From: Taxawa tesnikishii (nom. ined.) | Lineage: Eukaryota > Ascomycota > Dothideomycetes > Dothideales | DNA length: 64,000 nucleotides | NCBI GenBank assembly: GCA_030247885.1 | Contig: JAPDRO010000016.1 | Span: forward strand, 248,001-312,000 | Direction of reading: 5' to 3' | Part shown: piece after piece, positions 1 through 18,897 of the stretch | Layout: each line of letters begins with the position of its first letter | Numbering within the stretch: position 1 is the first letter of the stretch | The notes under the pieces: model-generated | Databases searched by the model: none | The model's input: the letters and a program-made list of their open reading frames with translations, nothing else | What the model was told of the DNA's origin: nothing | Translations under genes and position numbers: made by a program

Positions 1-2
1 AC

Positions 3-962
3 ACGAACGTGCAATTTCAGGCAGAACCGCTCCTTGGCATACCGCAGATACAGACACCAACACACGGAGAATCAACTAGGGTCGATAACGCCAGTCACTT
101 TAGCGAACATAGGTCACACAGCTCGTACACTGGAATCGACAATGGAGAACAGAATGCAGCCTTGCCAGGCAAATCCTACAACAAAGTCTGCTTCTATCGG
201 TATCACTACGGATTATGCTCTGCAGATCCAGTATCGCCAAATCGTGATACATCCAAGAAGCCATGCCCTTATCTTCACCCAAGTGGTTCCAGTATCGAGA
301 ACTATCCAGTCCAAACAGGACCACGATGGTGGCACAGGAAGGCTTGCAACAGACCAGAATGTCCGCTTAATGACCGAAGCCCAAAGAAATCGTCCAAGGA
401 CGTGGCGGGTGCAGACGCGGCAGCTACTGAAGGGTTGGAGACGGAGGATTCCCCTAGCAGACAGAGCAAGAAGCGCAAACGAAAGCAGCAAGGTACTGAT
501 AACGAAGCGCATGCAATCAAGATCTCCAAGACGAGCTCGGAGCAAGGGCCCTCTACTGCTCCCAGGAGTACGCCGACTTGCTTCTTCTGGTATCATGGAG
601 GTTGCAACAGGAGAGTGGACACCCACGGACGTCCTTGCCGCCTACTCCACGCATTGACCGATCCACGAGCCATGGTCCAGCCACCGGTAGGCTACGTGCA
701 CCGCAAGCCTTGCAAGTTGCCTTGGTGTCCGGGTGATCATGTCAACAGAGACCGCCAGGGTGCCGTTGGTTTGCAGGACATGCCATCACGCAAGAAGCAG
801 AAGTATGACCAGCAGAGAAGGGACAGAGATGGTGAGGCATTTTCGGGGGCTCGTCTGCGGCAGGTTCAATTTGCCAAGAGAGGCGAGGAGGGTCTGCATT
901 ACGGGGGCAGTGACACAGAGGAAACGAAGGGAGATGACCAGGACAAGGGCAAGACAGAGTGA
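3..962 (+). CDS. Protein with two CCCH-like zinc-binding modules (5' partial)
   Basis: The frame is open to the left edge of the window, so the start is missing; a tttcag just before base 21 could also be an intron acceptor. Within the visible 317 residues there are two related modules. Module 1 has C61, C70, C86 and H90, followed by C113 and C118; module 2 has C191, C199, C210 and H214, followed by C235 and C240. In both, the C-X3-H end is followed about 20 residues on by a conserved H-R-K-x-C-x4-C-P element. A basic KKRKRKQ stretch near residue 155 looks like a nuclear localisation signal, and the tail is charged. CCCH fingers usually bind RNA, but the spacing here (C-X7/8-C-X10/15-C-X3-H) is not the canonical C-X8-C-X5-C-X3-H, so the RNA role is only inferred. 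I do not recognise the family. It reads into RRP12 on the same strand after 455 bp. Confidence 0.6.
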   Translation, partial: TNVQFQAEPLLGIPQIQTPTHGESTRVDNASHFSEHRSHSSYTGIDNGEQNAALPGKSYNKVCFYRYHYGLCSADPVSPNRDTSKKPCPYLHPSGSSIENYPVQTGPRWWHRKACNRPECPLNDRSPKKSSKDVAGADAAATEGLETEDSPSRQSKKRKRKQQGTDNEAHAIKISKTSSEQGPSTAPRSTPTCFFWYHGGCNRRVDTHGRPCRLLHALTDPRAMVQPPVGYVHRKPCKLPWCPGDHVNRDRQGAVGLQDMPSRKKQKYDQQRRDRDGEAFSGARLRQVQFAKRGEEGLHYGGSDTEETKGDDQDKGKTE

Positions 963-1417
963 TGTCTTCATGGCTTTGAGGAAGCGCTTGAGAACGACCG
1001 ATGGGATGATTAGAGAAGAACGATAACTTCCAGGGCGATGCATGGCGTCAACGTGTGCTACAGCTGCACCAAAGATGGAGGGCATCGGCATCCGCGTCGA
1101 CTGCGTGGATTGCAATACCAAAGATCATGACAAGCTTGAATGCCGGTGTTCAAACGAACCATCTTTTGTATCTAAAACGCTGTTGTACTATTTACTAGTT
1201 ATTGCAGATGAACTTGGAGTCTCGGGCGGTGGAGTGTTCGTCTGATTGGGCGATCGTATCGGTTAAACCCTTCAGACAAACCGAAGTGGAAGAAGTTCCG
1301 AGCCGGGCTTGGCAATCACTCCTTCACCGCCTTCATCGATAAGCTAAACAATTCTAAGAAGGCCTTCTTGGAATTGTTTGAGGCGCTGTGCACTTTGCGA
1401 CAAGGAACATTTGCGCC
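963..1417. other. Intergenic, upstream of RRP12
   Basis: No gene is seen here. The stretch holds the 3' flank of the CCCH-like gene and the presumed promoter and leader of RRP12. Short open frames lack any recognisable motif. Confidence 0.5.
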
Positions 1418-4400
1418 ATGGACAGTAGCGACAAGATGTCTCTCCAAGAGAGACTCGACAAGATCAGATCGCCGAGACTGCAGAACCAACAACAAACCGC
1501 TGTTGTACTTAACGCTGTTGAAGACACTCTGAAAAGTCAGAAAGCCGATCCCACGCCCACCGCCTACTTCGCCGCTTTGCTCTCCCTCCTTGGCCAATAC
1601 ATCTCTAGCGAGAAAGGGCTGGTGAACAAAGAGCTTGGTTATGCTGTTGTTTATCTGCTAGATACCGTCACCGAACATGTTTCAGCGCCCCTCCTCCGCT
1701 CCAAGTTTCCGCAGATACTCGGCAGTCTTGCGCCAGCACTTACACACCCGGAAGCGGAAGCGCCTTTGCTGCGCGCGTCGATAGGATGTCTCGAATCTCT
1801 TCTCATAGCGCAAGACGGTCAGGCTTGGGCCCTTCCGGCATCGCAGCTCAGCCCTCGCAGAGCTGTCGCAGGTCTTCTGGGGCTGGCTGTGGATCCCAGA
1901 CCGAAAGTCAGGAAGCGAGCGCAGGATGCATTGACGAAGGTGCTCAAGAACCCACCACCGAGCCCTTCACTGGACCACCCAGTAGCCGACATGTGCGCTG
2001 AGAGCGCTCTGCGGAGTTTGCAAGAGATGGCTGAAATAGCTGGGAAGAATAGGCGGAACAAGCGTGACGGGCAGCAGCAGGAGCCAGGTCTGATGCACGC
2101 CCTCCAACTCGTTAAGACTATTGCATCGGCAGCGAATGGCTGGCCCAGCCGCAAGATCGATGCTCTTGCCGAGTTGCTTCTCAACATCTCGAAGTCGAGT
2201 AACGAATATCTGGTGATGGCTGCTTTCGAAGTGTTCGAAATCATCTTCGCCGGACTCGCAGGAGAGACTTCTTCTGCCAAACTGCCACGACTTCTGGAAG
2301 TGATCTATGAGCTCCAGCCGTCGCAGAACGATTCGCAACTGCTCCCGCCGTGGATTGCTGTGATATCACGTGGATACGATGTTTCTGCTCAGATCGAACC
2401 CGAAGAGACATTCCAAAAACTGCCAGACCTTTTTACGTCCATATCTACATTCCTCAGCTCTTCTTCTCACAACATCCGTATCTCCGCATCAGAATGTCTG
2501 GTCTCCTTCTTGACAAACTGCGTCCCAGATTCTGTGATCTTGGAGCCGTCTATCTTCGATGAGAAGGTGTTGGAGAAGCTGGGCAGGATCGCTGATGACC
2601 TTCTCAGCGTCAAATACCAAGGCGCTTGGATGGAGATTTTCAACGTGATCGGCATGATGCTCGAAACACTTAAATGGCGGTCAAACCCTGCATTGACAAG
2701 GGCAGTAAAAGCCATTGGTGACCTACGCAGCAACGAGTCATTTGCTGGCAAGAAGGCGGATACTGTGTTGGCCAAAGCAATCAGAGTTATGGGTCCTGAC
2801 AACGTCCTTGAAATACTTCCGTTAAACCTAGTGAAGCCAAAACCGGGTCAGCCAGGCCGCGCTTGGATGTTGCCCATCATGCGCGACGCAGTCAGCAACA
2901 CACACCTGGCGCACTTCAGAAGCGAGCTTGTCCCACTTAGTGAAGTCATGTTTCAGCGTGTTCTGAATCATGGCGAAGCTACGAAGACAATGGAGATCAA
3001 GATCTTTGAGACCGTCGTAGCGCAGATTTGGGCAACTCTTCCAGGATATTGCGAGCTGCCACTCGATCTCGTAGAGGCGTTCGACCAGTCTTTCGCAGAG
3101 CTTGTGTCAAACCTTTTGTATCAACAAACCCAATTACGGACAGATCTGTGCCGAGCGTTGCAGAATCTAGTGGACTCTAACAAGGCCGTACTTGCTATCG
3201 AGGGCGAAGAGGACCTTATCGCTCAAGGCCGAATCTCGAAAGCCGACGCTCAGAAAAACGTCCAACATCTTGCGGGGTTTGCTTCAAACATTCTTGCGGT
3301 CTTGTTCAACGTATACAGCCAAACTTTGCCCCAGTACAGAGGCATCATTCTGCGGTGTATCAACGCCTACCTCAGCATTGCGCCACCCCAAGAGCTCATG
3401 GAGACGTTTACCAGGGTTGCCACTATGCTTGAGGACTCACTTGCCGAGAGCGGTCCACAGACGCAAGCAGCCAAGCAGAAAGAGCCAAAATCGGCCGACA
3501 AGATGCCACCAATGTCGCACACACTCATGGATCTTGTGATCACAATCTCGATCTACCTTCCTCGCGACAGCTTCGCTGCGCTCTTCAATATGGCTGCTAT
3601 TGTTGTCAATAAAAACGATGACCCACAATTGCAGAAGAAGGCATACAAACTCATCCCTCGCCTTGCCGAATCCGAGATTGGTCAAGCAGCTCTAGAGGAG
3701 CGAAATCCAGAACTGCAGCAGCTACTTCTCCAATCGGCAAGCAAGGTATCTGCACCAGCACGCCGTGATCGCTTGGCCGCCATCTCCCAAATCATCCCTT
3801 CTCTCCCTCCGTCCGATCTGTCTTTCATCCCCTCCATAATTTCGGAGGTCGTCATCAGCGCCAAAGAAGTTAACGAGAAAGCACGAACAGCTGCTTTCGA
3901 CCTCCTCGTACTCATGGGAGAGAAGATGAGTGCAGGCGGCACTGTTGTCAATTCCAAAGTTCCGCATATGCCAGCCGATGCCCCTCTGTAACGGCAAATC
4001 TGGAAGAGTACTTCACCATGGTCTCAGCCGGTCTGGCCGGCTCCACGCCACACATGATTTCCGCCTCCATCACTGCACTTTCTCGCCTACTCTACCAGTT
4101 CCGCAGTGGCCTGAAGGAGGAAACCGTCGTCGACCTCGTACAGACAATGGACCTGTTCCTCACCTCCAACAACCGCGAAATCGTTCGCTCCTGCTTAGGC
4201 TTCGTCAAAGTTTGCGTCCTTTCTCTGCCCACACAGCTCATGCTACCCCGCCTGCAGACTCTGATTCCTAACCTGTGCGTCTGGAGCCATGAACACAAGG
4301 CCCACTTCCGTGCCAAGGTCAAGCACATCTTCGAGCGCATGATCAAGCGCTTCGGCGTGGAGGTTGTGGAGAGGAACACGCCAGACGATGACAAGAAGCT

Positions 4401-5222
4401 GGTCGCCAACATTCGCAAAACGCGCGACCGTGCGAAGCGGAAGAAGGAGGGGGCACCGAAGACGGCGACGAGGCGCCGGAGAAGCGAAAGGGCAAGTTCG
4501 AAAGCGAGTTCGACGAGGCCGTCTACGGCGAGGACACGGACTCCGGATCGGACATTTCCGACGACGAGGTCCTGGGCCGTGCCGCGGCCAAGGGCAGCCG
4601 TAAGGCCAAGGCCGGACAGACGTACATCGTCGAAGACGAAGACGAGCCGCTGGATCTTTTGGACCGGCGAGCCCTGGCGCACGTCTCGTCGACGAAACCG
4701 GTCAAGGCGCGAGCGGCGCCCGAGGGCAGGAAGAAGGCCAAGACGGATGTTGACGGCAAGCTCGTGTTCAACGAAGAGAGTGATGAGGACGATGTCATGG
4801 ACTTCGACGCCGCGGGCAACCTTGATGGAGACCCGGGCGATGGCACATTAGAGGGCGGCATTAATGCGTATGTGCAAGCCATCAGGGGCAAGGACGCCGC
4901 GCAGCGCGGTCAGAGAGGTAAGCTCAAGTTCAAGAATAAGGGCAGGAATGATGATGATGAGATGGAGGTTGATGAGGAGGAGTTTGCGGCGGCGAGGAAG
5001 AAGGCTGGTGCGGCGAGGGGTGGGAAGCCGGGCAAGCCGCAGAGGAGATCGCTTAGTGGGGAGAAGGAGAGAGGACAGAGCAGTGGCGGTCGCGGTGGCG
5101 GTCGCGGTGGTGGTCGCGGTGGTCGCGGTGGTGGTGGGTTCGGAAGGTCGAGAGATGGTGGCATCTCGAAAAGTCCGCGAGGCCGGGGTGCGAAGTTTCA
5201 GAGGGGTGGTGGTAGGCGATAG
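1418..5222 (+). CDS. RRP12: Ribosomal RNA processing protein 12 (NUC173/HEAT repeat)
   Basis: Rrp12 is a HEAT-repeat, karyopherin-like factor needed for export and maturation of pre-40S (and pre-60S) particles; it is essential in yeast. The start is the ATG at 1418; the frame extends upstream only through a GTG. The N-terminal half matches the family's NUC173 region, the middle carries the conserved AGLAG-TPHMISASITALSR block near 4024-4090, and the C-terminus is acidic and then basic, ending in an RGG/RGGG tail (about 5075-5215) typical of nucleolar proteins. No intron is evident. The conserved sequence runs through three frames: it shifts by one missing base at the C run 3981-3984 (after PADAP, expected S-V-T-A-N-L-E-E-Y) and again at the G run 4449-4453 (after KKEG). 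Both are single-base homopolymer contractions and probably assembly errors, since the protein is conserved on both sides. Corrected length is about 1,270 residues, as expected. Confidence 0.93.
4937..5215 (+). repeat. RGG/acidic low-complexity coding segment of RRP12
   Basis: The segment encodes an acidic stretch (DDDEMEVDEEE) and then GGT-CGC-rich codons giving R-G-G-G repeats at about 5085-5150. It is a coding low-complexity region inside the RRP12 tail. The antisense strand reads as proline-rich and should not be annotated. Confidence 0.7.
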
Positions 5223-5498
5223 AGATTGACGCCCTTTCTTTTCCTTTTGAATGCTTCGAAGCTGCTAGCTTCTGCTCTCATATATCCTCAATGGTCGTGT
5301 CCATATTCTTTTGCTCGTCAAAAACAAGGTCGAAATGTCATTTAGGACAAAGTGTGCAAGCGCTCCTGTTAGGAAACCTCTCGAGTCTAGTGCCACCTAG
5401 ATTCAAGACCTTCTTGCTAGGTGAGTATGTCAAAGCAAGTGTGGGTATCGGATATGAATCGCGACGCTCTGAAATCAATTCATTGAGAGCTGATACAC

Positions 5499-6195
5499 TC
5501 AGTAGGCCGACTCGTTCGAGTTCTGAAGCGTTGGTTCGCTGCGAGTGTGGTGATGAACCAGGCTTCGAGCTTCGAAGGCCGCATACACATTCCAAATATT
5601 CCACTGCCCAACGCAGTAGAGGCGGTGAGAAGTAACGTGATGGAGGACCTTTACCACGATATAATCTACGCCTGCATCCTCTTCCGGAACCCGATCTGGT
5701 CCGTATGTCAGAGTGTTTGACGATCCGTTCAACTGCTCGAAGATGTGATGTGAAATACATATCCGCTGGAACCGAGAGACGGGGTGTATATAGCTGTGCT
5801 CTTGAGACGAGCATTAGTCTTACGCAGTTGCGGGAACGACGGAGTTTTCGAGCGCCATCGCTCACCGCCTCCACTGGTGTAGTCGACAGTGGATATGTAG
5901 AACGCATTCTTCCTCTGGTCTAAGACAAGCATGTGTGCACAAGTTCCTTGCACGGCGAAGCTCCGGATCAGCATCGGTTTCTGGCTCTTGACCAGCCCTC
6001 TGCGCTGGTCCTTGAAGGGGATGAACTGAATAGCACGCGACTATCACTTTGCCACTTCACTACTAATGCACATCGATATGGAACCATGAGCGAAAGTGTC
6101 ATGCAAAGAGAGCCCTCGTGTTCTGTATGCATATTCCCGTGACACAATCTCACCATTTCCGCACGCATAAACATGTCAAGCCCATGTTCTCTCAT
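5499..6195 (-). CDS. Possible unrecognised gene between convergent genes
   Basis: This region between the 3' ends of RRP12 and eL34 holds minus-strand stretches that look coding. An ATG at 6195 opens a frame with a plausible globular composition (motifs REHGLDMFMRAEM and PYRCALVVKWQSD). The text appears to continue in a neighbouring frame around 6020-5850 (IPFKDQRRGLVKSQKP, then AFYISTVDYTSGGGER) and stops at a good GTAAGA donor at 5823. A further stretch, 5732-5499 (GPDRVPEEDAGVDYIVVKV), follows a CAG acceptor. I do not recognise a family. The joins need one frame change and one intron, so this could be a real gene with one homopolymer error, a decaying gene, or chance. The remaining sequence of 5223-6742 shows nothing. 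Confidence 0.28.
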
Positions 6196-6742
6196 AAGTT
6201 ATCGGACATGGTTGGAGTTGTTAGTGCAGCAGAAGACCAATCCCCAACCTCGCTCTGCGAAGTTGATTGCGATACCCGCACTCAAAAAGGGTGTTAGTAG
6301 ACAACAAAACGGATCGTGAATGATTGAAGGTATGCATGAATTGGCTGAGAGCTCTTGATCTGCCGTATAGGAGTGACGGGTAACACTTATACTTGTATGC
6401 GACTCACTGTAGTAAAGGTGAAGGACAATGGAACAGAGAATATCTCATACCTGGTTATGTCGCGGACCAAGCATACCTACATCACCAGTCTAGAGCACAC
6501 ACCGTTTTTTGCAACCTCGAAGTATGACCTGTACACGAACCCTCGAAGTGTCTCTTGGCTTGAATGACTTTGATTCATGACATGCTAGCGAGACTTTTCC
6601 CGCCTTCCAGCTGGTATGTGTAGCCGGAGGAGCCTAGCCACCAGCAAAGCAAAGCGCCGTGCCCCAATAACCGCATGCTGATTTTTTCTTCAGATCATCC
6701 TGTAAGCACCGTGGAACCGCATCACTCCCCAAACCGAGCCAT

Positions 6743-7424
6743 CTATCTCCTCTTGGCCTGAGACTCCTTGAGCACCTTCTTGACAATCTTCTGCTCCTCG
6801 ATCAAGAAGGCGCGGACGACGCGGTCCTTGACACAGTTGGCGCAGCGGGAACCACCGTAGGCACGCTGAACGGTCTTCTTGGGGCGGGAGATGGTGGCGT
6901 ACTCGCGGGGACGGAGAGCTGGGACCTGCACAGAGCCGACTGTCAGCGCTGTTTCGTGTTTGTTTCCATCAATAACGTCCTCGTATCCTCCATTTTCACT
7001 TGTCGAATGTTTTGTCGCATTGTGCGAATCTTCCCGCATATCTCTCCCACCATTCCAATCCCAACTCCAAGTAACCAAGTGACGGTATGGGATGACTTAC
7101 GCCTGCAAGCTTGATGCCGCAGTCACCGCACTTGGGAGCAGTACCCTTCTTCTTGATGTGGAGGTAACGGAGCTCGCCGCCAGGAGTCTTGATGATGCGG
7201 ACCTTGTTGGACTTGGTGTTGTATCTGGAGCGTTTCAGTTAGCGATCCGTCGGTGTAAGCCTTCGAAGGTGATTGTTGGGCGCGATGGGCAATTTGTGCG
7301 ATGTATCGAAATTCCGGAGGAGACTTACGGTTGCCTGCGGCGCTACAAGTCAAAGTCAGCATTTCCGCACAGTTCCAAGTCCTCTTCCGGCGTTACATAC
7401 GAAGGTGAGTCTGTTGGAAGGCAT
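6743..7424 (-). CDS. RPL34: 60S ribosomal protein eL34
   Basis: Component of the large ribosomal subunit. It reads ATG at 7424 with exon 1 7424-7401 (MPSNRLTF), a 14-nt exon 7342-7329 (RRRQ), exon 3 7224-7101 ([16 protein letters not shown] to CGIKLAG) and exon 4 6925-6743 ([15 protein letters not shown] to SQAKRR). All introns have GTATGT or GTAAGT-type donors and CAG/TAG acceptors (7400-7343, 7328-7225, 7100-6926). The two CxxC pairs of the family (CGDC and CANC) are present and length is about 115 residues, as expected. It diverges from PRP8 across 489 bp. No frame damage is seen in this gene. Confidence 0.95.
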
Positions 7425-7913
7425 CTTGACGGTATTGGGTGTGTCGTTGGGCGTGAGGTCGTCGAATTGTCGCTGGTCGGTTTCTCAAAAGATAGAAGGG
7501 TCAAAATTCGCTGCTTCAGGCCTTGGCGAGTTGCAAGTGTGCGGTGGCCCGTGCACAGTCTTGGCGCTACGGGGGTTAGAGACGCGCTTTCCGTTTCTTC
7601 GCCCTCATGCGCTGCGCTGTGCTGTGCTGCTGGGCTGGAGAAGCTCGCCACTACTGTACTTTTTCCCTCTCGTGCTGTAACAATACGCGCGCGCAGTCAC
7701 GCAACAACCATACACCTGCGTAACGAGGTGGAAGCCTGCGACTGCTGCGAGACAGTCTGACTCCCACAAGCAGCGGTTGGCCATCTACACCGATACTGGC
7801 AGAGCGCGACAACTGTCACGGACAGGGACGGCAGCTTCCTTGAGCCGCATCCTATCACTTCTTTCGCTGCATTCCGTCTACGCGCATAATCATTCATTCA
7901 TCACAAGGTCACC
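7425..7913. promoter_or_regulatory. Divergent promoter region between eL34 and PRP8
   Basis: The 489 bp between the two start codons must hold both promoters. The plus-strand open frames across it (7092-7760) are shadows of eL34 introns and exons. I see no clear TATA element; PRP8 starts in a good context, caaggtcaccATG. Confidence 0.5.
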
Positions 7914-16176
<8,263 letters not shown>

Positions 16177-16407
16177 GGTGGAATGGTGTAGTGCATCGGT
16201 GGTGGGAACGGCGGACATGGGTACGCGGGATCACATATGATATCAGAAAAGGTGCTCTGGCGTTGAACGGGTCGGGGAGATCTCAACTTGAGGGAACATG
16301 CTCTTTTTCTAATTGTACCCTTGGCACATATGCAGAAAGCGTTGTAGAAATTGATGGTTGCCACCTATCCATATACTCTGCCGTAGACTGACGAGATCAG
16401 TACCTTC

Positions 16408-18376
16408 CTACCCAAGCTGCATGCTCATGGGATCCAGTTGCTCCGTCTCCCAAGCTCCGTCCGCATCCCCACCTATCAAAGCATCATCATCACCATGTGG
16501 AGGCTCCCAGAGAAACGCACTTGCCGGGTGACTCTTGGGTGGGAGAGCAGCGCCCGGTTGGGCATACAGGTTCTCACGATACGTGCCTCCCGGCAGCGCA
16601 TATCCGTCCCAGAACAGTCCTCTCTTCCTCAACTCCGGAATCAGCATCTCGCCCACATCCACAAAAGTCTGTGGCAGGATCGCATAGGCCTGCTTTCAAT
16701 TAGTACTGCACCGAATGCCACAGCGCGTAGGGTTATCGCAGTGTAAGGTTTCTCACGATATTAAAACCATCCACATCAGCCTCCCTCACCCACCTCTCCA
16801 TCTCATCCGCCACCATCTCCGGCGTGCCCACGCACGTGCCCCCAGCCCACCCACCATGATGTACTCGGCCAACGTCCTCTTCGTCCACTTGCCGACTTTC
16901 GGTCCATGCTTGACCAGTCCCTCGATATAGCTCCGAATCGCATTGCTCTCCACATACCGCAGCTCCTCATCATCGGCATACTTTGCCATATCGACGCCTG
17001 TCCAGCCGCCGAACAGCGCCAGCGCGCCCTCGGCGTCTCCATACTGCAGATAGTCCTGATATTTGGCCTCCGCCTCGGCCAGTGTACGGCCCAGCACGGG
17101 ACAGAACTTGGCTAGAAACTTGATGCTCCGGGGTCCCTCCCGTACTCGGTCGCCTTCTCCCGGATCTCCCTGATGCTGTTGACGAGACTGGCGGGGCTGT
17201 GCGCGCTCACGAAGACGGCCTCGGCGTGCTTGGCCGCGAACGCTTTGCCCGCTCTGCTGGTCCCCGCCTGCAGGATCAGCGGCGTGCGCTGGCGCGACGG
17301 CTGGCAGAGATGCGGTCCCGGGACCGAGAAGTACTTGCCTGTGTGGTTGATCTCCCGGACAAGGGATGGGTCGGTGTAGATGCGGCGGGAGCGGTCGAGA
17401 CGGACGGCGTCGGTGCGCCAGGAACTCTGCCAGAGTTTGTAGACGACGGTCATGTATTCTTCGCACATGCGGTAGCGTTCGTCGTGCTGCGAAGGGTTAG
17501 GAGGGCTGGGGGATTAGAAAGGGTGTTGATGGAGGCTAGGGCTGGGGCATGGTGTGGCGCGGGGGCGAGGGTGTCAAGGGAAGCGAGGGGAGAGGAAGGA
17601 GAGGGAAGATTGGATGTTACCTCCATCTGCTCTTTGTGGCCTAGATTACGTGCTGCGCTTTCCAAGTAACCCGTCACGACCTAGCAGCACGAGGGAGGAT
17701 CAGCTCGCCACTGCAGCCGCCGAAACACAGCAACTACTCACGTTCCAACCAACCCTGGTACGGTCTCCCAATCAGCATGTCACACGTCCCACTCCACCAT
17801 CCGAAACCGAGTGAAACACAAGAGAGACTGCAACCTACCGTCCACCGGTCAAATGATCCACAGTGCTCAACCTCCTCGCAAGATGATACGGTTGCTCATA
17901 TGTAGTACTGACCGTAACCCCAAACCCTAAACTCCTCGTCGCGGCCGCCATCGCCGGCACGACAGCCAGCGGCTCGTTGACAGGCCACTGCGCTCCGCTG
18001 CGAATTGCTGGATCCAGGTTCTGCGGCCCGCCGTAGACGTCGTAGCCACCTAGGACGTCGGCGATGAAGATGCCGTGCCAGCGGTGGGATTCGAGGAGCT
18101 GGGCGAGGGAGACCCAGTGCTGGATTGAATTGAAGTTGGAGGAGGTGTCGGATGGGTGGGCCCAGAGGCCGGGGCTTTGGTGGCCGCTGCCTGGAGTGGT
18201 GATCGGTGTCGGCAAGGTATAGAGATTGGGAAAGAGAAAAGGGACAGGCTGAGAGAGAGAGTTTCGGACTCACACATTTCGACAAAGGCATTTAGGATCA
18301 ATTTCCTCTTTTCCTTCTGTTCGTGACTGCCGCCATCGCCGTTTATGCCGTTGGTTTGGTGGTCTGAGGTGGCCAT
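16408..18376 (-). CDS. FMN-dependent LLM monooxygenase, NtaA/SnaA/DszA type
   Basis: Luciferase-like flavin monooxygenase of the nitrilotriacetate monooxygenase component A family; such enzymes use reduced FMN and O2 from a partner reductase. The substrate is unknown. Six exons: 18376-18274, 18190 to a GTAGGT donor near 17836, a 13-nt exon 17754-17742, 17680-17621, 17486-16757 and 16689-16408. Family signatures run in order: LILNAFVEMCSGHQSPGLW, HGIFIADVLGGYDVYGGP, AQWPVNEPLAVVPAMAAAT, TVDHLTGGRVGWNVVTGYL, HDERYRMCEEY, RTPLILQAGTSRAGKAFAA. Length is about 490 residues, normal for the family. The last large exon needs one extra base at two runs, 17130-17133 (R-D-P-R-S-I-K-F) and 16839-16843 (M-V-G-G then G-T-C-V-G-T-P-E-M), the same homopolymer pattern as elsewhere. 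No reductase gene is nearby. It is convergent with PRP8. Confidence 0.88.
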
Positions 18377-18897
18377 GGTGAGGCGGAGGTAATGTTGTGC
18401 GGCTCAGTCAAGATGCATTTGAGCCGCAATGTACTCTGCCAGGAGCTCCAAGGGATATTGGGAAGTGTATGTTTTCTATGATGTCCCCTCAAGCGTTCTC
18501 CGCATCAAGTCTCGCATGTGCTCGGTTGTATGCATGGCGTGATTCGGGACATCTCCAAGCGTGAAGTGCAGGACTTTTTTCTGCCGGATTTTCACGAGCT
18601 GTGTGTCCCTCAGGAAAGATGTTTATGGAAATGATAAAGGTGTTCACCTTTGCAATGCTTTTCCGGCGAGAGGAGTTGGAACTCCACTCGAAGCTCCTGC
18701 AGCAATATAACAGCGCTACATACAACACCAAATCCCGGGAGCTACATTCCGTTTGCGCCGAAGCGAGCAAACTAGAACAGGACAACGATACTCTGTCTTT
18801 CTATTCAGTCAGAAGCGTCTCATGAAGTCCAAAGCTCATCACCTTCAGACTTATATTTGTAACGCTTCGGCGAACACGACACGGATACGCGACTTTG
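18377..18897. other. Intergenic between SEC5 3' end and the monooxygenase
   Basis: About 520 bp holding the monooxygenase promoter and the SEC5 3' flank. No gene seen. Confidence 0.5.

Noticed and set aside
7092-7760. 222-codon plus-strand frame over eL34
   Set aside because: It is antisense to eL34 exons and introns; the minus-strand ribosomal protein explains the region.
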